64,000 bases of DNA from an uncultured Pelagibacteraceae bacterium (GTDB lineage Bacteria; Pseudomonadota; Alphaproteobacteria; Pelagibacterales; Pelagibacteraceae). Under the pieces are notes generated by a model. It worked only from the letters and a program-made list of their open reading frames with translations, searched no databases and had not been told where the DNA came from. The stretch covers positions 18,936 through 82,935 of the forward strand of contig CACELK010000003.1 in the NCBI GenBank assembly GCA_902560245.1, in the 5' to 3' direction. The position numbers were made by a program, and so were the translations under genes. Below are positions 37,403-46,117 of this stretch, one piece after another. How positions within the stretch are numbered: position 1 is the stretch's first letter; each line of letters starts with the position of its first letter.

Positions 37403-38656
37403 TTATCCTAATTTAATATTATCTACTCCAACCAATTTGTTATAAACCCAATAAATTGCTAGCACCCCGGTTAACAACATTAGTCCCATTGCGGAGGCAA
37501 AACTCCAATCAAGAGTACTCTTCATATGGAAAGCTATTTGGTTACTAATCAAAGTTCCGGACGCTCCACCTACTAGAGCAGGCGTAATATAATACCCTAT
37601 CGCAAGTATAAACACTAAAAGACATCCAGCCCCAATACCAGGGATAGTTAATGGAAAGTAAACTTTCCAAAATGCCACAAAAGGTGTTCCTCCCAAAGAC
37701 TTCCCAGCTCTCATTAAGCTAGGAGATATAGTTTTCATTACACTGTACAAAGGAAGTACCATAAAAGGTAATAAAATTTGCGTCATTGCAACATAAGTAC
37801 CTGTCTTATTATACATCATCTCAGGTCTATTTTCGTCACTAACCAATCCAATCCAAACGAAAAAGTCATTAACAATACCTTGTTGTTGCAGCAAGATCAT
37901 CCAGCTTGCTGTTCTAACAAGTAATGATGTCCAAAAAGGAAGCAATACACAAATCATTAATAGATTACTATATTTCATTGGAAGAGTTGCTAGCAGGTGT
38001 GCAATTGGATAAGCCATTAAAAAACATAAAACAGTTACAAAAAAAGCGACTTCTACAGTTCTGACCCATAATATTTTATGAACTCTTCTATCTTCAGGAA
38101 CTTGAACAATCTTGCCGTCTTCATTTTCATACATATCAACACCTTTTAAATATTTAGAATAACTATATGCAGGCGCTCTTCTTTTAAGAGCTCTCCAATA
38201 CTCAACGTTCGCCCATCTTTTGTGTACACCCATTATTTGCTCTTTATAATTTCCTTCTTCAAATTTTTTCATTTTTCTTTTTAATTTTTTAAGAATACTT
38301 TTAAAACCATTTTTTTCATAATTAAGTTGAGTGGCTAATTTTCCAAAAGTTTTTTCTTCAACTAGTTTTTTATAATCTAAATAAAATGCTTCAAAAACCT
38401 CTTCATCAGGCAAATCTTTACCATCCCACTTTTCCATAGCTTTATAAGTTTTAGGAAGCATATTGGTTACCATACGGTCATCAATACTTCTGAAAAGCAT
38501 ATCGCCAATAGGAAATACGTATGTAATAATTAAAAAAAGTAATAATGGACAAACTAATAAAAAAGCTTTTAATTTATTTTTTTTTTCTGCTTTTTTTAGA
38601 CTTTCCTCAAGAGGAATTCCATCTGTAGTTAAAATTTTTTTTGTTTCGCTGCTCAT
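37403..38656 (-). CDS. potB: ABC transporter permease, PotB-like with large periplasmic insertion
   Basis: At 417 residues it is about 130 longer than typical PotB. Helix 1 (about 29-50) is followed not by a short loop but by a hydrophilic, Lys/Glu-rich domain of about 130 residues (55-188), then the other five helices and the EAA-type loop (RAGKSLGGTPFVAFWKVYFPLTIPG). The segment SIDDRMVTNMLPKTY after helix 1 is typical of a PotB subgroup with extended first loop. The inserted domain should face the periplasm and could touch the binding protein. A terminator-like hairpin separates it from the upstream potD-like gene. Confidence 0.85.
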   Translation of the reverse strand: MSSETKKILTTDGIPLEESLKKAEKKNKLKAFLLVCPLLLFLIITYVFPIGDMLFRSIDDRMVTNMLPKTYKAMEKWDGKDLPDEEVFEAFYLDYKKLVEEKTFGKLATQLNYEKNGFKSILKKLKRKMKKFEEGNYKEQIMGVHKRWANVEYWRALKRRAPAYSYSKYLKGVDMYENEDGKIVQVPEDRRVHKILWVRTVEVAFFVTVLCFLMAYPIAHLLATLPMKYSNLLMICVLLPFWTSLLVRTASWMILLQQQGIVNDFFVWIGLVSDENRPEMMYNKTGTYVAMTQILLPFMVLPLYSVMKTISPSLMRAGKSLGGTPFVAFWKVYFPLTIPGIGAGCLLVFILAIGYYITPALVGGASGTLISNQIAFHMKSTLDWSFASAMGLMLLTGVLAIYWVYNKLVGVDNIKLG

Positions 38657-38665
38657 AAATAAAAA

Positions 38666-38689
38666 AGGGCGGTTATAAATAACCGCCCT
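38666..38689 (-). terminator. Intrinsic terminator/attenuator between potD- and potB-like genes
   Basis: A perfect 10-bp inverted repeat (AGGGCGGTTA / TAACCGCCCT) with a 4-base loop lies 37 bases after the potD stop codon. On the minus strand it is followed by six Ts (38661-38666 complement), so it has the form of a rho-independent terminator. As potB starts only about 10 bases later, it probably terminates part of the transcripts, giving more binding protein than permease. Confidence 0.85.
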
Positions 38690-38726
38690 AAATATAATAT
38701 ATAATTCTAATCTTTAAAACTTAAAA

Positions 38727-39842
38727 TTATAGACCAGCTTTCATTGCTTCCCATTTCTCACCAAGCTCTGTGCCATTGTCTGCCCAGAAAATTGGATCAA
38801 CTAAGAAGTAATTTTTAGTGTTCTCAGGAGCTGTTGGCATATGAGGTACCATGTTTGTTTTACCATCTTTATACCACGGCTCACCTTTTGACATAACTTC
38901 TATTGAAGATTTTCTCCAAGGTGCATAAGCAATATACTTAGCACTTCCTGCTAAACCTTCAGTACTAGTCATTTCAGCTAATGCTTTTTTTGCATTTGCT
39001 TCATCTGGACCACCTTTAACAAGTACAAAATATTCATAGTCAAGACCTTGACCGTCCCATACTTGTTTAATTGGAGCACCTTCACCAACTGTTGCGTTGA
39101 AGAATCTTCCGTTCCAACCAGTTGCCATTACAACTTCACCACTCATTAATAGTTCTGGTGGTTGAGCACCTGCTGACCAAAATACACATCCACCTTTTGG
39201 ATCTGTACAAAGTTTTTTGATTTTATCCATTGCTCTTTGAACACCTTTTTCAGTTTCTAGAGCTTTATAAATTTTAGCACCACCTTTTCCTGGTTTAATT
39301 CCATCTGCTGCTAAAGCGATTTCTAAATTTGTTAAAGCGCTTTTATAGATAGCTCTTTTTCCAGGGAATTTTTTTGTGTTGAAAAAATCTTTTATAGTTT
39401 TTGGAGTACCTTTTACATTGTTTGTATTGTAAGCGTAGTTCCAAGAATATAAAATATTTCCTACAGCACATTTTGACGGCATGCTTGTAAAGAAGTCTTT
39501 ACTTGCTGGAGTTCCGTCTGGAGCTGCTGGAAAGTCTTTGTCAAAATCGAATTCAACAAATAAACCTTCGTCACATCCAGTAATAGTATCCATTGCAAAA
39601 ACGTCAATTATATCCCATACAATTGCGCCAGCTTCTTTCTGTGCTTTAATTTCAGATAATCCACCTGAATAATCAACCCAGTTTATGTCTATACCAAGTT
39701 TTTTAGCAGTAGGATCACCATATCCTAGCTTTTGAGACTCTGTATAGGCTCCACCCCAAGATGCAACAGTTACTGCAAATGCTGATGAAGTTATAGAAAG
39801 AGCAAAAGATAGAGTAAGTAGTAGTTTACTTAATTTTTTCAT
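38727..39842 (-). CDS. potD: Periplasmic substrate-binding protein, PotD-like
   Basis: Captures the substrate of the Pot-type ABC importer. The 371 residues have a signal peptide (cleavage near SAFA, residue 23), then the type-2 binding-protein pattern: VASWGGAYTES, EIKAQKEAGAIVWDIID, YSWNYAYNTNN, FPGKRAIYKS and GEVVMATGWNGRF. Four cysteines (TGCDEG, SKCAVG, LCTDPKGGC) may form disulfides in the periplasm. It has its own promoter-like sequence, a strong GGAGG ribosome-binding site and a downstream hairpin, all signs of high expression. Homologues bind polyamines or other organic cations; specificity cannot be read here. Confidence 0.85.
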   Translation of the reverse strand: MKKLSKLLLTLSFALSITSSAFAVTVASWGGAYTESQKLGYGDPTAKKLGIDINWVDYSGGLSEIKAQKEAGAIVWDIIDVFAMDTITGCDEGLFVEFDFDKDFPAAPDGTPASKDFFTSMPSKCAVGNILYSWNYAYNTNNVKGTPKTIKDFFNTKKFPGKRAIYKSALTNLEIALAADGIKPGKGGAKIYKALETEKGVQRAMDKIKKLCTDPKGGCVFWSAGAQPPELLMSGEVVMATGWNGRFFNATVGEGAPIKQVWDGQGLDYEYFVLVKGGPDEANAKKALAEMTSTEGLAGSAKYIAYAPWRKSSIEVMSKGEPWYKDGKTNMVPHMPTAPENTKNYFLVDPIFWADNGTELGEKWEAMKAGL

Positions 39843-39846
39843 TTAT

Positions 39847-39851
39847 CCTCC
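39847..39851 (-). promoter_or_regulatory. Strong Shine-Dalgarno of the potD-like gene
   Basis: GGAGG on the minus strand, 4 bases before the ATG. This is stronger than most genes in the window, whose starts are preceded only by A-rich tracts. Confidence 0.75.
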
Positions 39852-39876
39852 GTTTAAACGTTTTTTTAAAAACAGG

Positions 39877-39905
39877 ATTACAGCAAGATATAATATAGGA
39901 GTCAA
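39877..39905 (-). promoter_or_regulatory. Candidate sigma70-type promoter of the potD-like gene
   Basis: On the minus strand, TTGACT (39905-39900) and TGTAAT (39882-39877) are separated by 17 bases in the 127-base gap between the potA- and potD-like genes. This is one of the best -35/-10 pairs seen in the window and would give an independent transcript for the binding protein. Confidence 0.55.
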
Positions 39906-39969
39906 CACGGCATTTAGACGAATAAAGCTATTTTTTACTAATTTTAATGAGTTAAAATTGTATTTTGGA

Positions 39970-41058
39970 TTATTTTGGGTCCAAAGCTCTAGCATCAAAG
40001 CTGTTCCAGCTAACATTGATTTGATTCCCTAATTTAATTTCCATATTAGCTGAACTATTTGGTACTTTTAAAATAAATTCTTTATTTCCTAATAAGTCAA
40101 GTCTAACTCTAGTGTGATCTCCGTGGTAAATCACTTCCTCTATTTTTCCTTTAAAATTATTTTCCATTTTTTCTTTTGAGTTTATTAAGGCTCTTTCAGG
40201 TCTTAAAGATACCATAGTTTTTTCTCCATTTGATTTGACTGCAATAGGATTTGCAACAATTTCTGATCCACTATCAAGTTTAACTTTACATTTGTTGTTA
40301 GAAATTTCTGTTACTTGACCAGCAAATCTATTATTTTCTCCAATAAATTCTGCTACAAAAGAATTAACTGGCTCTTCATATAGCTTATCAGGTGATGAAA
40401 GCTGTTGAACTTTTCCATCATTAAAAACTGCAATTCTATTTGACATAGTTAAAGCTTCGCCTTGATCATGAGTGACATAAACTACAGTAACACCAATGCT
40501 TTCATGTATGTGTTTAATTTCATACTGCATACTTTCTCTTAAATTTTTATCCAACGCTCCTAATGGTTCATCCATTAAAACTACAGCAGGATCGAAAACT
40601 AATGCTCTAGCAACAGCTACTCTTTGTTGTTGACCGCCTGATAGTTGACCAGGCATTCTATTTTCAAAACCTGTTAAAGAAACCATTGATAAAGCTTTAT
40701 CAACTTTTTTGTCTATATCATCCTTAGAAACTTTTCTTACTCTTAAAGGAAAAGCCAAATTCTCATAAACAGTCATGTGTGGAAACAATGCATAGTTCTG
40801 AAAAACCATTCCTATTCCTCTTTTGTGAGGTGGAATATTTGAAATCGGATTGCTATCTAAATATATTTCTCCATTTGTTGGTGTTTCGAAACCAGCCAAC
40901 ATCATTAGGCAGGTTGTTTTTCCTGAACCTGACGGTCCAAGCATTGTAATAAATTCACCTTCGGCTATATCTAAATTTAGATCTTTTACGACTAAAACTT
41001 TTCCGTCATAACTTTTGTCAACTTTATCAAATTTAACAAATTGTGAGTTTTTGGACAT
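39970..41058 (-). CDS. potA: ABC transporter ATP-binding protein, PotA-like
   Basis: Energises the Pot-type importer. In its 362 residues, Walker A GPSGSGKTT (about 42-50), the Q-loop VFQNYALFPHMTV, the signature LSGGQQQRVAVARAL, Walker B VVLMDEPLGALD and the H-loop VYVTHDQGEA are followed by a C-terminal TOBE domain (about 280-360) as in PotA/spermidine-type ATPases. It lies 42 bases after the ectoine-hydrolase-like gene on the same strand, tying transport to that enzyme. Confidence 0.88.
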   Translation of the reverse strand: MSKNSQFVKFDKVDKSYDGKVLVVKDLNLDIAEGEFITMLGPSGSGKTTCLMMLAGFETPTNGEIYLDSNPISNIPPHKRGIGMVFQNYALFPHMTVYENLAFPLRVRKVSKDDIDKKVDKALSMVSLTGFENRMPGQLSGGQQQRVAVARALVFDPAVVLMDEPLGALDKNLRESMQYEIKHIHESIGVTVVYVTHDQGEALTMSNRIAVFNDGKVQQLSSPDKLYEEPVNSFVAEFIGENNRFAGQVTEISNNKCKVKLDSGSEIVANPIAVKSNGEKTMVSLRPERALINSKEKMENNFKGKIEEVIYHGDHTRVRLDLLGNKEFILKVPNSSANMEIKLGNQINVSWNSFDARALDPK

Positions 41059-41100
41059 AAAGGGTGTTTTAAAACATTTGTAGAGATATATTTCAAGTTC

Positions 41101-42267
41101 TTATTTTATATGTAATTCTCTTGAAAAATTGCAGAATAATTCACTTCCATTCTCTGTTACACGCACTGACTCCGAAGCTTCTACGCCCCATTCTCCAAAT
41201 TGCATTACAGCTATCATGTGAAAACAAACGTTAGGCTGTAAAATAGTCTTATCGCCCTTATAAATATTTAAAGTATGTTCGCCCCAATCAGGTGGATAAC
41301 CAATTCCAATGGAATAACCAGTTCGCGACTCTTTTTTAATTTTATATTTATCTAAAACTCCCCAAAATTTTTGAGCAACATCATCTGCGGTATTTCCTGG
41401 TTTTGTAGCTTCTATACCTGCATCCAACGCTTCATTTGTAGCTTTCATTGCATCTATTTTCTTTTGTTCTGGCTTTCCAAGCTGAACTGTTCTTGCCATG
41501 GGAGAATGGTACCTTTTATTTACTCCAGATAACTCAATTATAGTAGCCTCTCCTTGAACAAACTTTTTATCTGTTGCAGTCAAATGTGATGCTGAAGTGC
41601 CTTTTCCAGTTGGTAACAGCGTGGCAATACTAGCATATTCTCCACCTATTTCTGGTGTTCCTCTAAATAAAGCTCTTTGAATTTCGGCAACAGCATCGCA
41701 TTGTCTAACACCTGGGTTAATAGTTTCCATTGCAACCTTCATAGCGTTTTGCGAAATTAATGCTGCGCCTTTCATAAAACCTATTTCAGTTTCAGATTTA
41801 ATTAATCTTGCCCAATTTACTAATCTTTCTGAATCCTTAATTTTTGCATTTGGCAAACCTTGTTTTAATTTTTCATAACAATAAGCTGTAAAATAATGGC
41901 TATCCATTTCCACGCCAATATTCAACTTATCCCACTTATTTTTTTTTATTAATTCAATTAAAGGATCATAAGGGTGCATAGGCCAGGTATGAATATACTT
42001 CTCTTCATAAATAATTATATTTTCTTTTTTTAGATAAGTAGTAATAAAGGCACCACCGGCATCTTGTGCTCTTACAAAACACAAAGGTTCTTGAGCATTG
42101 ACATGAACTATTACACATTGTGCATAATAAAAGGACCAGGCATCGTACCCAGTAAGATAATTCATGTTATTGGTATCTTGAGAAATTAATAATTCAATGC
42201 CCTTTTCTTGCATTGATTTTTGAACCCTTTTTAATCTGTCTTTGTATTCTTCTTTAGTAAATAACAT
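41101..42267 (-). CDS. M24-fold (creatinase-like) hydrolase resembling ectoine hydrolase EutD/DoeA
   Basis: Probably a C-N hydrolase of the creatinase/ectoine-hydrolase branch rather than a peptidase. The chosen ATG at 42267 gives 388 residues, near DoeA length; an upstream in-frame start at 42342 would run into the preceding gene, which stops 2 bases before this ATG. Seen: an N-terminal creatinase domain (NNMNYLTGYDAWSFYYAQC), then a pita-bread domain with SRTGYSIGIGYPPDWGEHTL and WGVEASESVRVTE, stretches I recognise from DoeA/EutD. Where aminopeptidase P has metal-binding Asp residues this protein has ELSGVNKRYHSPMARTV, so metal ligands are lost as in creatinase. The substrate is inferred, not shown. 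Confidence 0.72.
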   Translation of the reverse strand: MLFTKEEYKDRLKRVQKSMQEKGIELLISQDTNNMNYLTGYDAWSFYYAQCVIVHVNAQEPLCFVRAQDAGGAFITTYLKKENIIIYEEKYIHTWPMHPYDPLIELIKKNKWDKLNIGVEMDSHYFTAYCYEKLKQGLPNAKIKDSERLVNWARLIKSETEIGFMKGAALISQNAMKVAMETINPGVRQCDAVAEIQRALFRGTPEIGGEYASIATLLPTGKGTSASHLTATDKKFVQGEATIIELSGVNKRYHSPMARTVQLGKPEQKKIDAMKATNEALDAGIEATKPGNTADDVAQKFWGVLDKYKIKKESRTGYSIGIGYPPDWGEHTLNIYKGDKTILQPNVCFHMIAVMQFGEWGVEASESVRVTENGSELFCNFSRELHIK

Positions 42268-42269
42268 TT

Positions 42270-43022
42270 TTAATTTTCTAAAAATAATTTTCCAAAACCT
42301 TTTATTGAAGTATTTTTTCCAATTTTTTTCAACGTATCCCAAATTAATGCTTGGTTGCTTGATAAAACAGGTTTTTGAATTTTTTTTTCAAGTTTATCAA
42401 TAATAGACAACGCCGGTAAAGCGGTACACGATATAAATAAAGCGTCTGCACCCTTAAGATCCATTTTAGATAAAACATCAAATAAATAGTCTGAATCCAC
42501 TTTTCCAATATCTATATCTGAGGCAATATCAAAATAAGAATTAGAAGTAATTTCAAAATTTTCTTGTTTAAAAAAATCTAAAACTTCATCATTCAATTTT
42601 TTTGGATATGGAGTGAAAATAGCAATTTTATTCAAATTTAATTTTTTAAGCGCTTTAATTGAGGCCGTGCTTGGTGTTGTTACCTTAGCATCTGGTTTTG
42701 CTATCTTAATTTTTTTTTCAATTGAGTCATACCCAGCAGCAATAGTTCCTGAAGTACAACCGTAAACAACACAATCAATCTTTTCATTTGGCAAAATATC
42801 TTTTGTAACATCTGTTACTTTTTCTGACATTTTAATTAGGTTTGAACTTGTTAATGGATTAAAACATTCAATTCTATTAACAAAAAAATCTATTTTTTTA
42901 TCTTTGATTACACTGATGAAATCTTTTTCAATCATATAATCACTTGCTAAAGCTATCAAACCTATCTTTGGATTTTGATTAGCATTGAATTTTGGATCTA
43001 TTTTTGTTGAATACATTTTCAA
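42270..43022 (-). CDS. Asp/Glu racemase-superfamily protein (EutA/maleate isomerase/arylmalonate decarboxylase-like)
   Basis: In its 250 residues the paired catalytic cysteines of the superfamily are seen in VVYGCTSGTIAAG (about residue 89) and ALFISCTALPAL (about 199), within a duplicated Rossmann-like fold. The IGLIALASDYMIEKDF start resembles the EutA and maleate-isomerase group. Ectoine-utilisation operons carry eutA beside eutD, and here the ectoine-hydrolase-like gene starts 2 bases downstream, which supports that reading. The reaction of EutA itself is not settled, and maleate or aspartate isomerisation cannot be excluded. Confidence 0.65.
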   Translation of the reverse strand: MKMYSTKIDPKFNANQNPKIGLIALASDYMIEKDFISVIKDKKIDFFVNRIECFNPLTSSNLIKMSEKVTDVTKDILPNEKIDCVVYGCTSGTIAAGYDSIEKKIKIAKPDAKVTTPSTASIKALKKLNLNKIAIFTPYPKKLNDEVLDFFKQENFEITSNSYFDIASDIDIGKVDSDYLFDVLSKMDLKGADALFISCTALPALSIIDKLEKKIQKPVLSSNQALIWDTLKKIGKNTSIKGFGKLFLEN

Positions 43023-43074
43023 AAAAAAAATATATCATAAAGGATTTAATATTCACTAAAATTAAAAGGTAGTT

Positions 43075-44016
43075 ATGAAAATTGGATTTATAGGGCTTGG
43101 AAATGTAGGTAGCAAATTAGCAGGTAGTTTACTAAGAAATAAGTTTGACTTAACTGTAAAAGATATAAACAAAAATTTAACAGAAAATTTTAAAAAAAAA
43201 GGAGCAAAAGTTACAGATAACGCAAAAGAATTAGCTGAACAAACAGATTTAATTATTACTTGTTTGCCTTCCCCTGAAATATGTGCCGGGGTAATGGAGT
43301 CTGAAAATGGGGTAATTGATGGTCTTTCTAAAAATAAAATATGGTTAGAAATGAGCACAACAGATGAGTCAGAAGTAAAGAGATTGGGAAAACTAGTATC
43401 AAATAAAAAAGCATTTCCTCTAGATGGGCCTGTAAGCGGTGGATGCCATAGAGCAGACACAGGAAATATTGCTATTTTTGTAGGAGGAGATAGAAAACGT
43501 TTTGAAAAGATTATGCCTGTGCTAACTACAATGGGAAGAAAAATATTACATACAGGGGAATTAGGATCTGCATCAATATTAAAAGTAATCACAAATTATT
43601 TAGCATCGGTCCATTTAGCAGCACTTGGTGAGGCTTGGTTAATAGCTAGAAAGTCAAATCTTAATTTAAATAAGACCTTTAAAGGTATAGCTGCTTCATC
43701 AGGTAATTCTTTTGTTCACGAAACTGAAAGCCAAGTAATTTTAAATGGTTCTTACAACATTAACTTTACAATGGATTTAGTTAAAAAAGATATGAGTTTA
43801 TTTGATCAACTTTCAAAAAAATTTAAAACACCTCTAGAGATATCCCCATTTATATTAGATATTTTTAAAGATGCTGAGAAAAAATATGGTTCAAGAGCAT
43901 GGTCATCAATGGTTGTAAAAAGATTGGAGGATAAGTTTAAAATAAATTTTAGATCTCCAGGATTTCCTAATGAATTAGTCGACACTGAAAAAGAAGAAAA
44001 GGGGTATGAAATTTAA
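43075..44016 (+). CDS. NAD(P)-dependent 3-hydroxyisobutyrate dehydrogenase family oxidoreductase
   Basis: Oxidises a beta-hydroxyacid or reduces the related aldehyde. The 313 residues have a Rossmann motif GFIGLGNVGSKLAGSLL at the start, LIITCLPSPE, the substrate-binding DGPVSGGCHRADTG (about 120-133) and the catalytic-lysine helix (GSASILKVITNYL). It starts divergently from the EutA-like gene (52 bases between starts) and is followed after 21 bases by an aldehyde dehydrogenase, so the two may work in sequence. The substrate is unknown. Confidence 0.8.
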   Translation: MKIGFIGLGNVGSKLAGSLLRNKFDLTVKDINKNLTENFKKKGAKVTDNAKELAEQTDLIITCLPSPEICAGVMESENGVIDGLSKNKIWLEMSTTDESEVKRLGKLVSNKKAFPLDGPVSGGCHRADTGNIAIFVGGDRKRFEKIMPVLTTMGRKILHTGELGSASILKVITNYLASVHLAALGEAWLIARKSNLNLNKTFKGIAASSGNSFVHETESQVILNGSYNINFTMDLVKKDMSLFDQLSKKFKTPLEISPFILDIFKDAEKKYGSRAWSSMVVKRLEDKFKINFRSPGFPNELVDTEKEEKGYEI

Positions 44017-44037
44017 TTAATATGTTAATAATAAATT

Positions 44038-45468
44038 ATGCTTGATAGAAGAAATTTTTATATAAATGGAAAATGGGTCAAACCTTTTAAAAAAAATGAT
44101 TTTCCAGTTATTAATCCGTCAAATGAGGAGGCATTTGCTACAATATCTTTAGGATCTAAAGAAGATACTGATGCTGCGATTAAAGCAGCAAAAAACTCTT
44201 TTAATTCTTGGAAAGAAACTTCTAAAGCTGAAAGAATAAAGTTATTAGAAAAGTTATTAGAAAACTATAAAAAAAGATTTGATGAAATGGCAGAAGCAAT
44301 GTCATTGGAAATGGGATCTCCTATCGATTATGCAATATCAACTCATGCAGCATCTGGTCAATCACATATAGAAGATTTTATAATAAGACTTAAAGAATAT
44401 AAGTTCGAAGAACATTTTGATGATAAATCTAATAATTATATTGCTCATGAACCAATTGGAGTATGTGGATTAATTACTCCATGGAACTGGCCGATCAATC
44501 AAATAGCCTTGAAAGTAATTCCAGCTTTGGCAACTGGCTGTACAATGATCCTTAAACCCTCTGAAATTTCACCTATCTCAGGAATGTTGTTTGCAGAAAT
44601 GATAGACCAAGCAGGTTTTCCTCCAGGAATTTTTAATTTGGTAAATGGCGATGGAAATGGAGTTGGAACACAAATGTCAAGTCATCCAGATATAGATATG
44701 ATTTCTTTTACTGGTTCTACAAGAGCAGGTAAACTTATTACCAAAAATGCAGCTGATACAATTAAAAGAGTTTGTTTAGAGCTAGGCGGCAAAGGTGGAA
44801 ATATTGTTTTTTCAGATTCATATCCTAACGCAGTAAGAGATGGTATAAGAAATGTAATGAGTAATTCAGGTCAGTCATGTGATGCACCAACTAGAATGCT
44901 CGTTGAGGAAACTATATATGAAAGAGCAGTTAAAGAAGCTGTAGATGAGGCAAGAAAAATTAAAGTTGATATAGCTTCAAAAAAAGGAGACCATATAGGT
45001 CCAGTAGTCTCAAAAGTTCAATATGATAAAATTATTAAGTTAATTAAAGATGGAATTAAAGAAGGAGCAACTCTTGCAGCAGGAGGCCCAGAGCTCCCTG
45101 AAGGTTTAAATAAAGGTTATTTTATAAAACCAACTATATTCACACATGTCACGAATAATATGCAAATTGCAAAAAAAGAAATTTTTGGTCCAGTCCTCTC
45201 AATAATACCTTTTAAAACTGAAGATGAAGCGGTAAAAATCACTAATGATACAGAGTACGGTTTAGGAAACTACTTGCAAACTGAAGACAAAGAAAAAGCA
45301 AAAAGAGTTGCAAAAAAATTAAGATCTGGAGTTGTTTATATCAATGGAAATGGGGCAGATTCTGGAACACCTTTTGGCGGATATAGACAATCAGGCAATG
45401 GAAGAGAAGGTGGAACATGGGGTTTAGAAGAATATTTAGAAGTAAAAACAATTACAGGATGGAAGTAA
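44038..45468 (+). CDS. NAD(P)-dependent aldehyde dehydrogenase
   Basis: Oxidises an aldehyde to the acid. In its 476 residues, the Asn of TPWNWPINQI, the Lys of LKPSE, the GSTRAGKLI cofactor turn, the general-base Glu in LELGGKGGNIV (about 250) and the nucleophile Cys in NSGQSCDAPTR (about 284) are all present, with the terminal GGYRQSGNGREGG motif. Candidate substrates in this context are betaine aldehyde (after BetA-like choline oxidation at 54530) or an aminoaldehyde from a polyamine-like compound; sequence alone does not decide. Confidence 0.88.
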   Translation: MLDRRNFYINGKWVKPFKKNDFPVINPSNEEAFATISLGSKEDTDAAIKAAKNSFNSWKETSKAERIKLLEKLLENYKKRFDEMAEAMSLEMGSPIDYAISTHAASGQSHIEDFIIRLKEYKFEEHFDDKSNNYIAHEPIGVCGLITPWNWPINQIALKVIPALATGCTMILKPSEISPISGMLFAEMIDQAGFPPGIFNLVNGDGNGVGTQMSSHPDIDMISFTGSTRAGKLITKNAADTIKRVCLELGGKGGNIVFSDSYPNAVRDGIRNVMSNSGQSCDAPTRMLVEETIYERAVKEAVDEARKIKVDIASKKGDHIGPVVSKVQYDKIIKLIKDGIKEGATLAAGGPELPEGLNKGYFIKPTIFTHVTNNMQIAKKEIFGPVLSIIPFKTEDEAVKITNDTEYGLGNYLQTEDKEKAKRVAKKLRSGVVYINGNGADSGTPFGGYRQSGNGREGGTWGLEEYLEVKTITGWK

Positions 45469-45477
45469 TTTTAGGAG

Positions 45478-46113
45478 ATGTCACACTCAATAATCCATAG
45501 AGGATTAGCAAAGAAGAATTTTAAAGAAAATACACTTAAGTCTTTTAAATACTGTTTTAACAAAAAATATGGTATCGAAACTGATCTCCATTGCACTAAA
45601 GATGACATAATAATATGCTTTCATGATTTTAGTTTAAAAAGAAAGTTTAAAACAAATAAATCAGTAAAAAATCTTACTTTTACCGAAATCAATAAAATAT
45701 CAAATAAATTTGGATACTATATTCCTAAATTAGAAGAATTAATAACAATTTCCAAAAATAAGAGATATTTGATGTTGGAAATAAAATCTTACTTTACAAA
45801 AAAAAATTTAATTCAATTAATCAATCAAACAAAAAAATTAAAATCATTTAGTATTACCTCATTTAACGAGAAAAATATAAAAAATTTGAGTTTGTTAAAG
45901 AAAAATTTAAATTTAGGGTTATGTTTTGCGTCTACTGTTCCAATTAGGAAAATAATAAACAAAAGTAAATTAAAATATGTAAAAATAATTGTTACAGAAA
46001 AAAAATTTCTATCCTCAAAAAAAATAAATTTAATAAATAAACCAATATATTTTTATACTGTAAGAGGTAAAAAAATTAGAAAAAAATATAAACAAAAAAA
46101 ATTTAATTTTTGA
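45478..46113 (+). CDS. Glycerophosphodiester phosphodiesterase family protein
   Basis: Hydrolyses glycerophosphodiesters to glycerol-3-phosphate and an alcohol. The 211 residues begin with the TIM-barrel motif IIHRGLAKKNFKENT, then the metal ligands in GIETDLHCTKDD and the second His in CFHDFSLKR, and LMLEIKS. It is shorter than most family members (about 240-250) and very Lys-rich at the C-terminus. If glycerophosphocholine is a substrate, it would release choline for the BetA-like enzyme downstream; that is inference. A GGAG sequence lies just before the start. Confidence 0.78.
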   Translation: MSHSIIHRGLAKKNFKENTLKSFKYCFNKKYGIETDLHCTKDDIIICFHDFSLKRKFKTNKSVKNLTFTEINKISNKFGYYIPKLEELITISKNKRYLMLEIKSYFTKKNLIQLINQTKKLKSFSITSFNEKNIKNLSLLKKNLNLGLCFASTVPIRKIINKSKLKYVKIIVTEKKFLSSKKINLINKPIYFYTVRGKKIRKKYKQKKFNF

Positions 46114-46117
46114 AAAT

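Noticed and set aside
41101..42267. M24-fold protein as DMSP lyase DddP
   Set aside because: DddP is in the same fold and common in marine bacteria, but is longer and metal-dependent; the RTGYSIGIGYPPDWGEHTL-type region and lost metal Asp residues fit the ectoine-hydrolase/creatinase side better.
43062..43592. 176-residue open frame on the minus strand
   Set aside because: Lies wholly antisense to the 3-hydroxyisobutyrate-dehydrogenase-family gene, whose Rossmann and catalytic motifs are intact; the antisense product has no recognisable domain.
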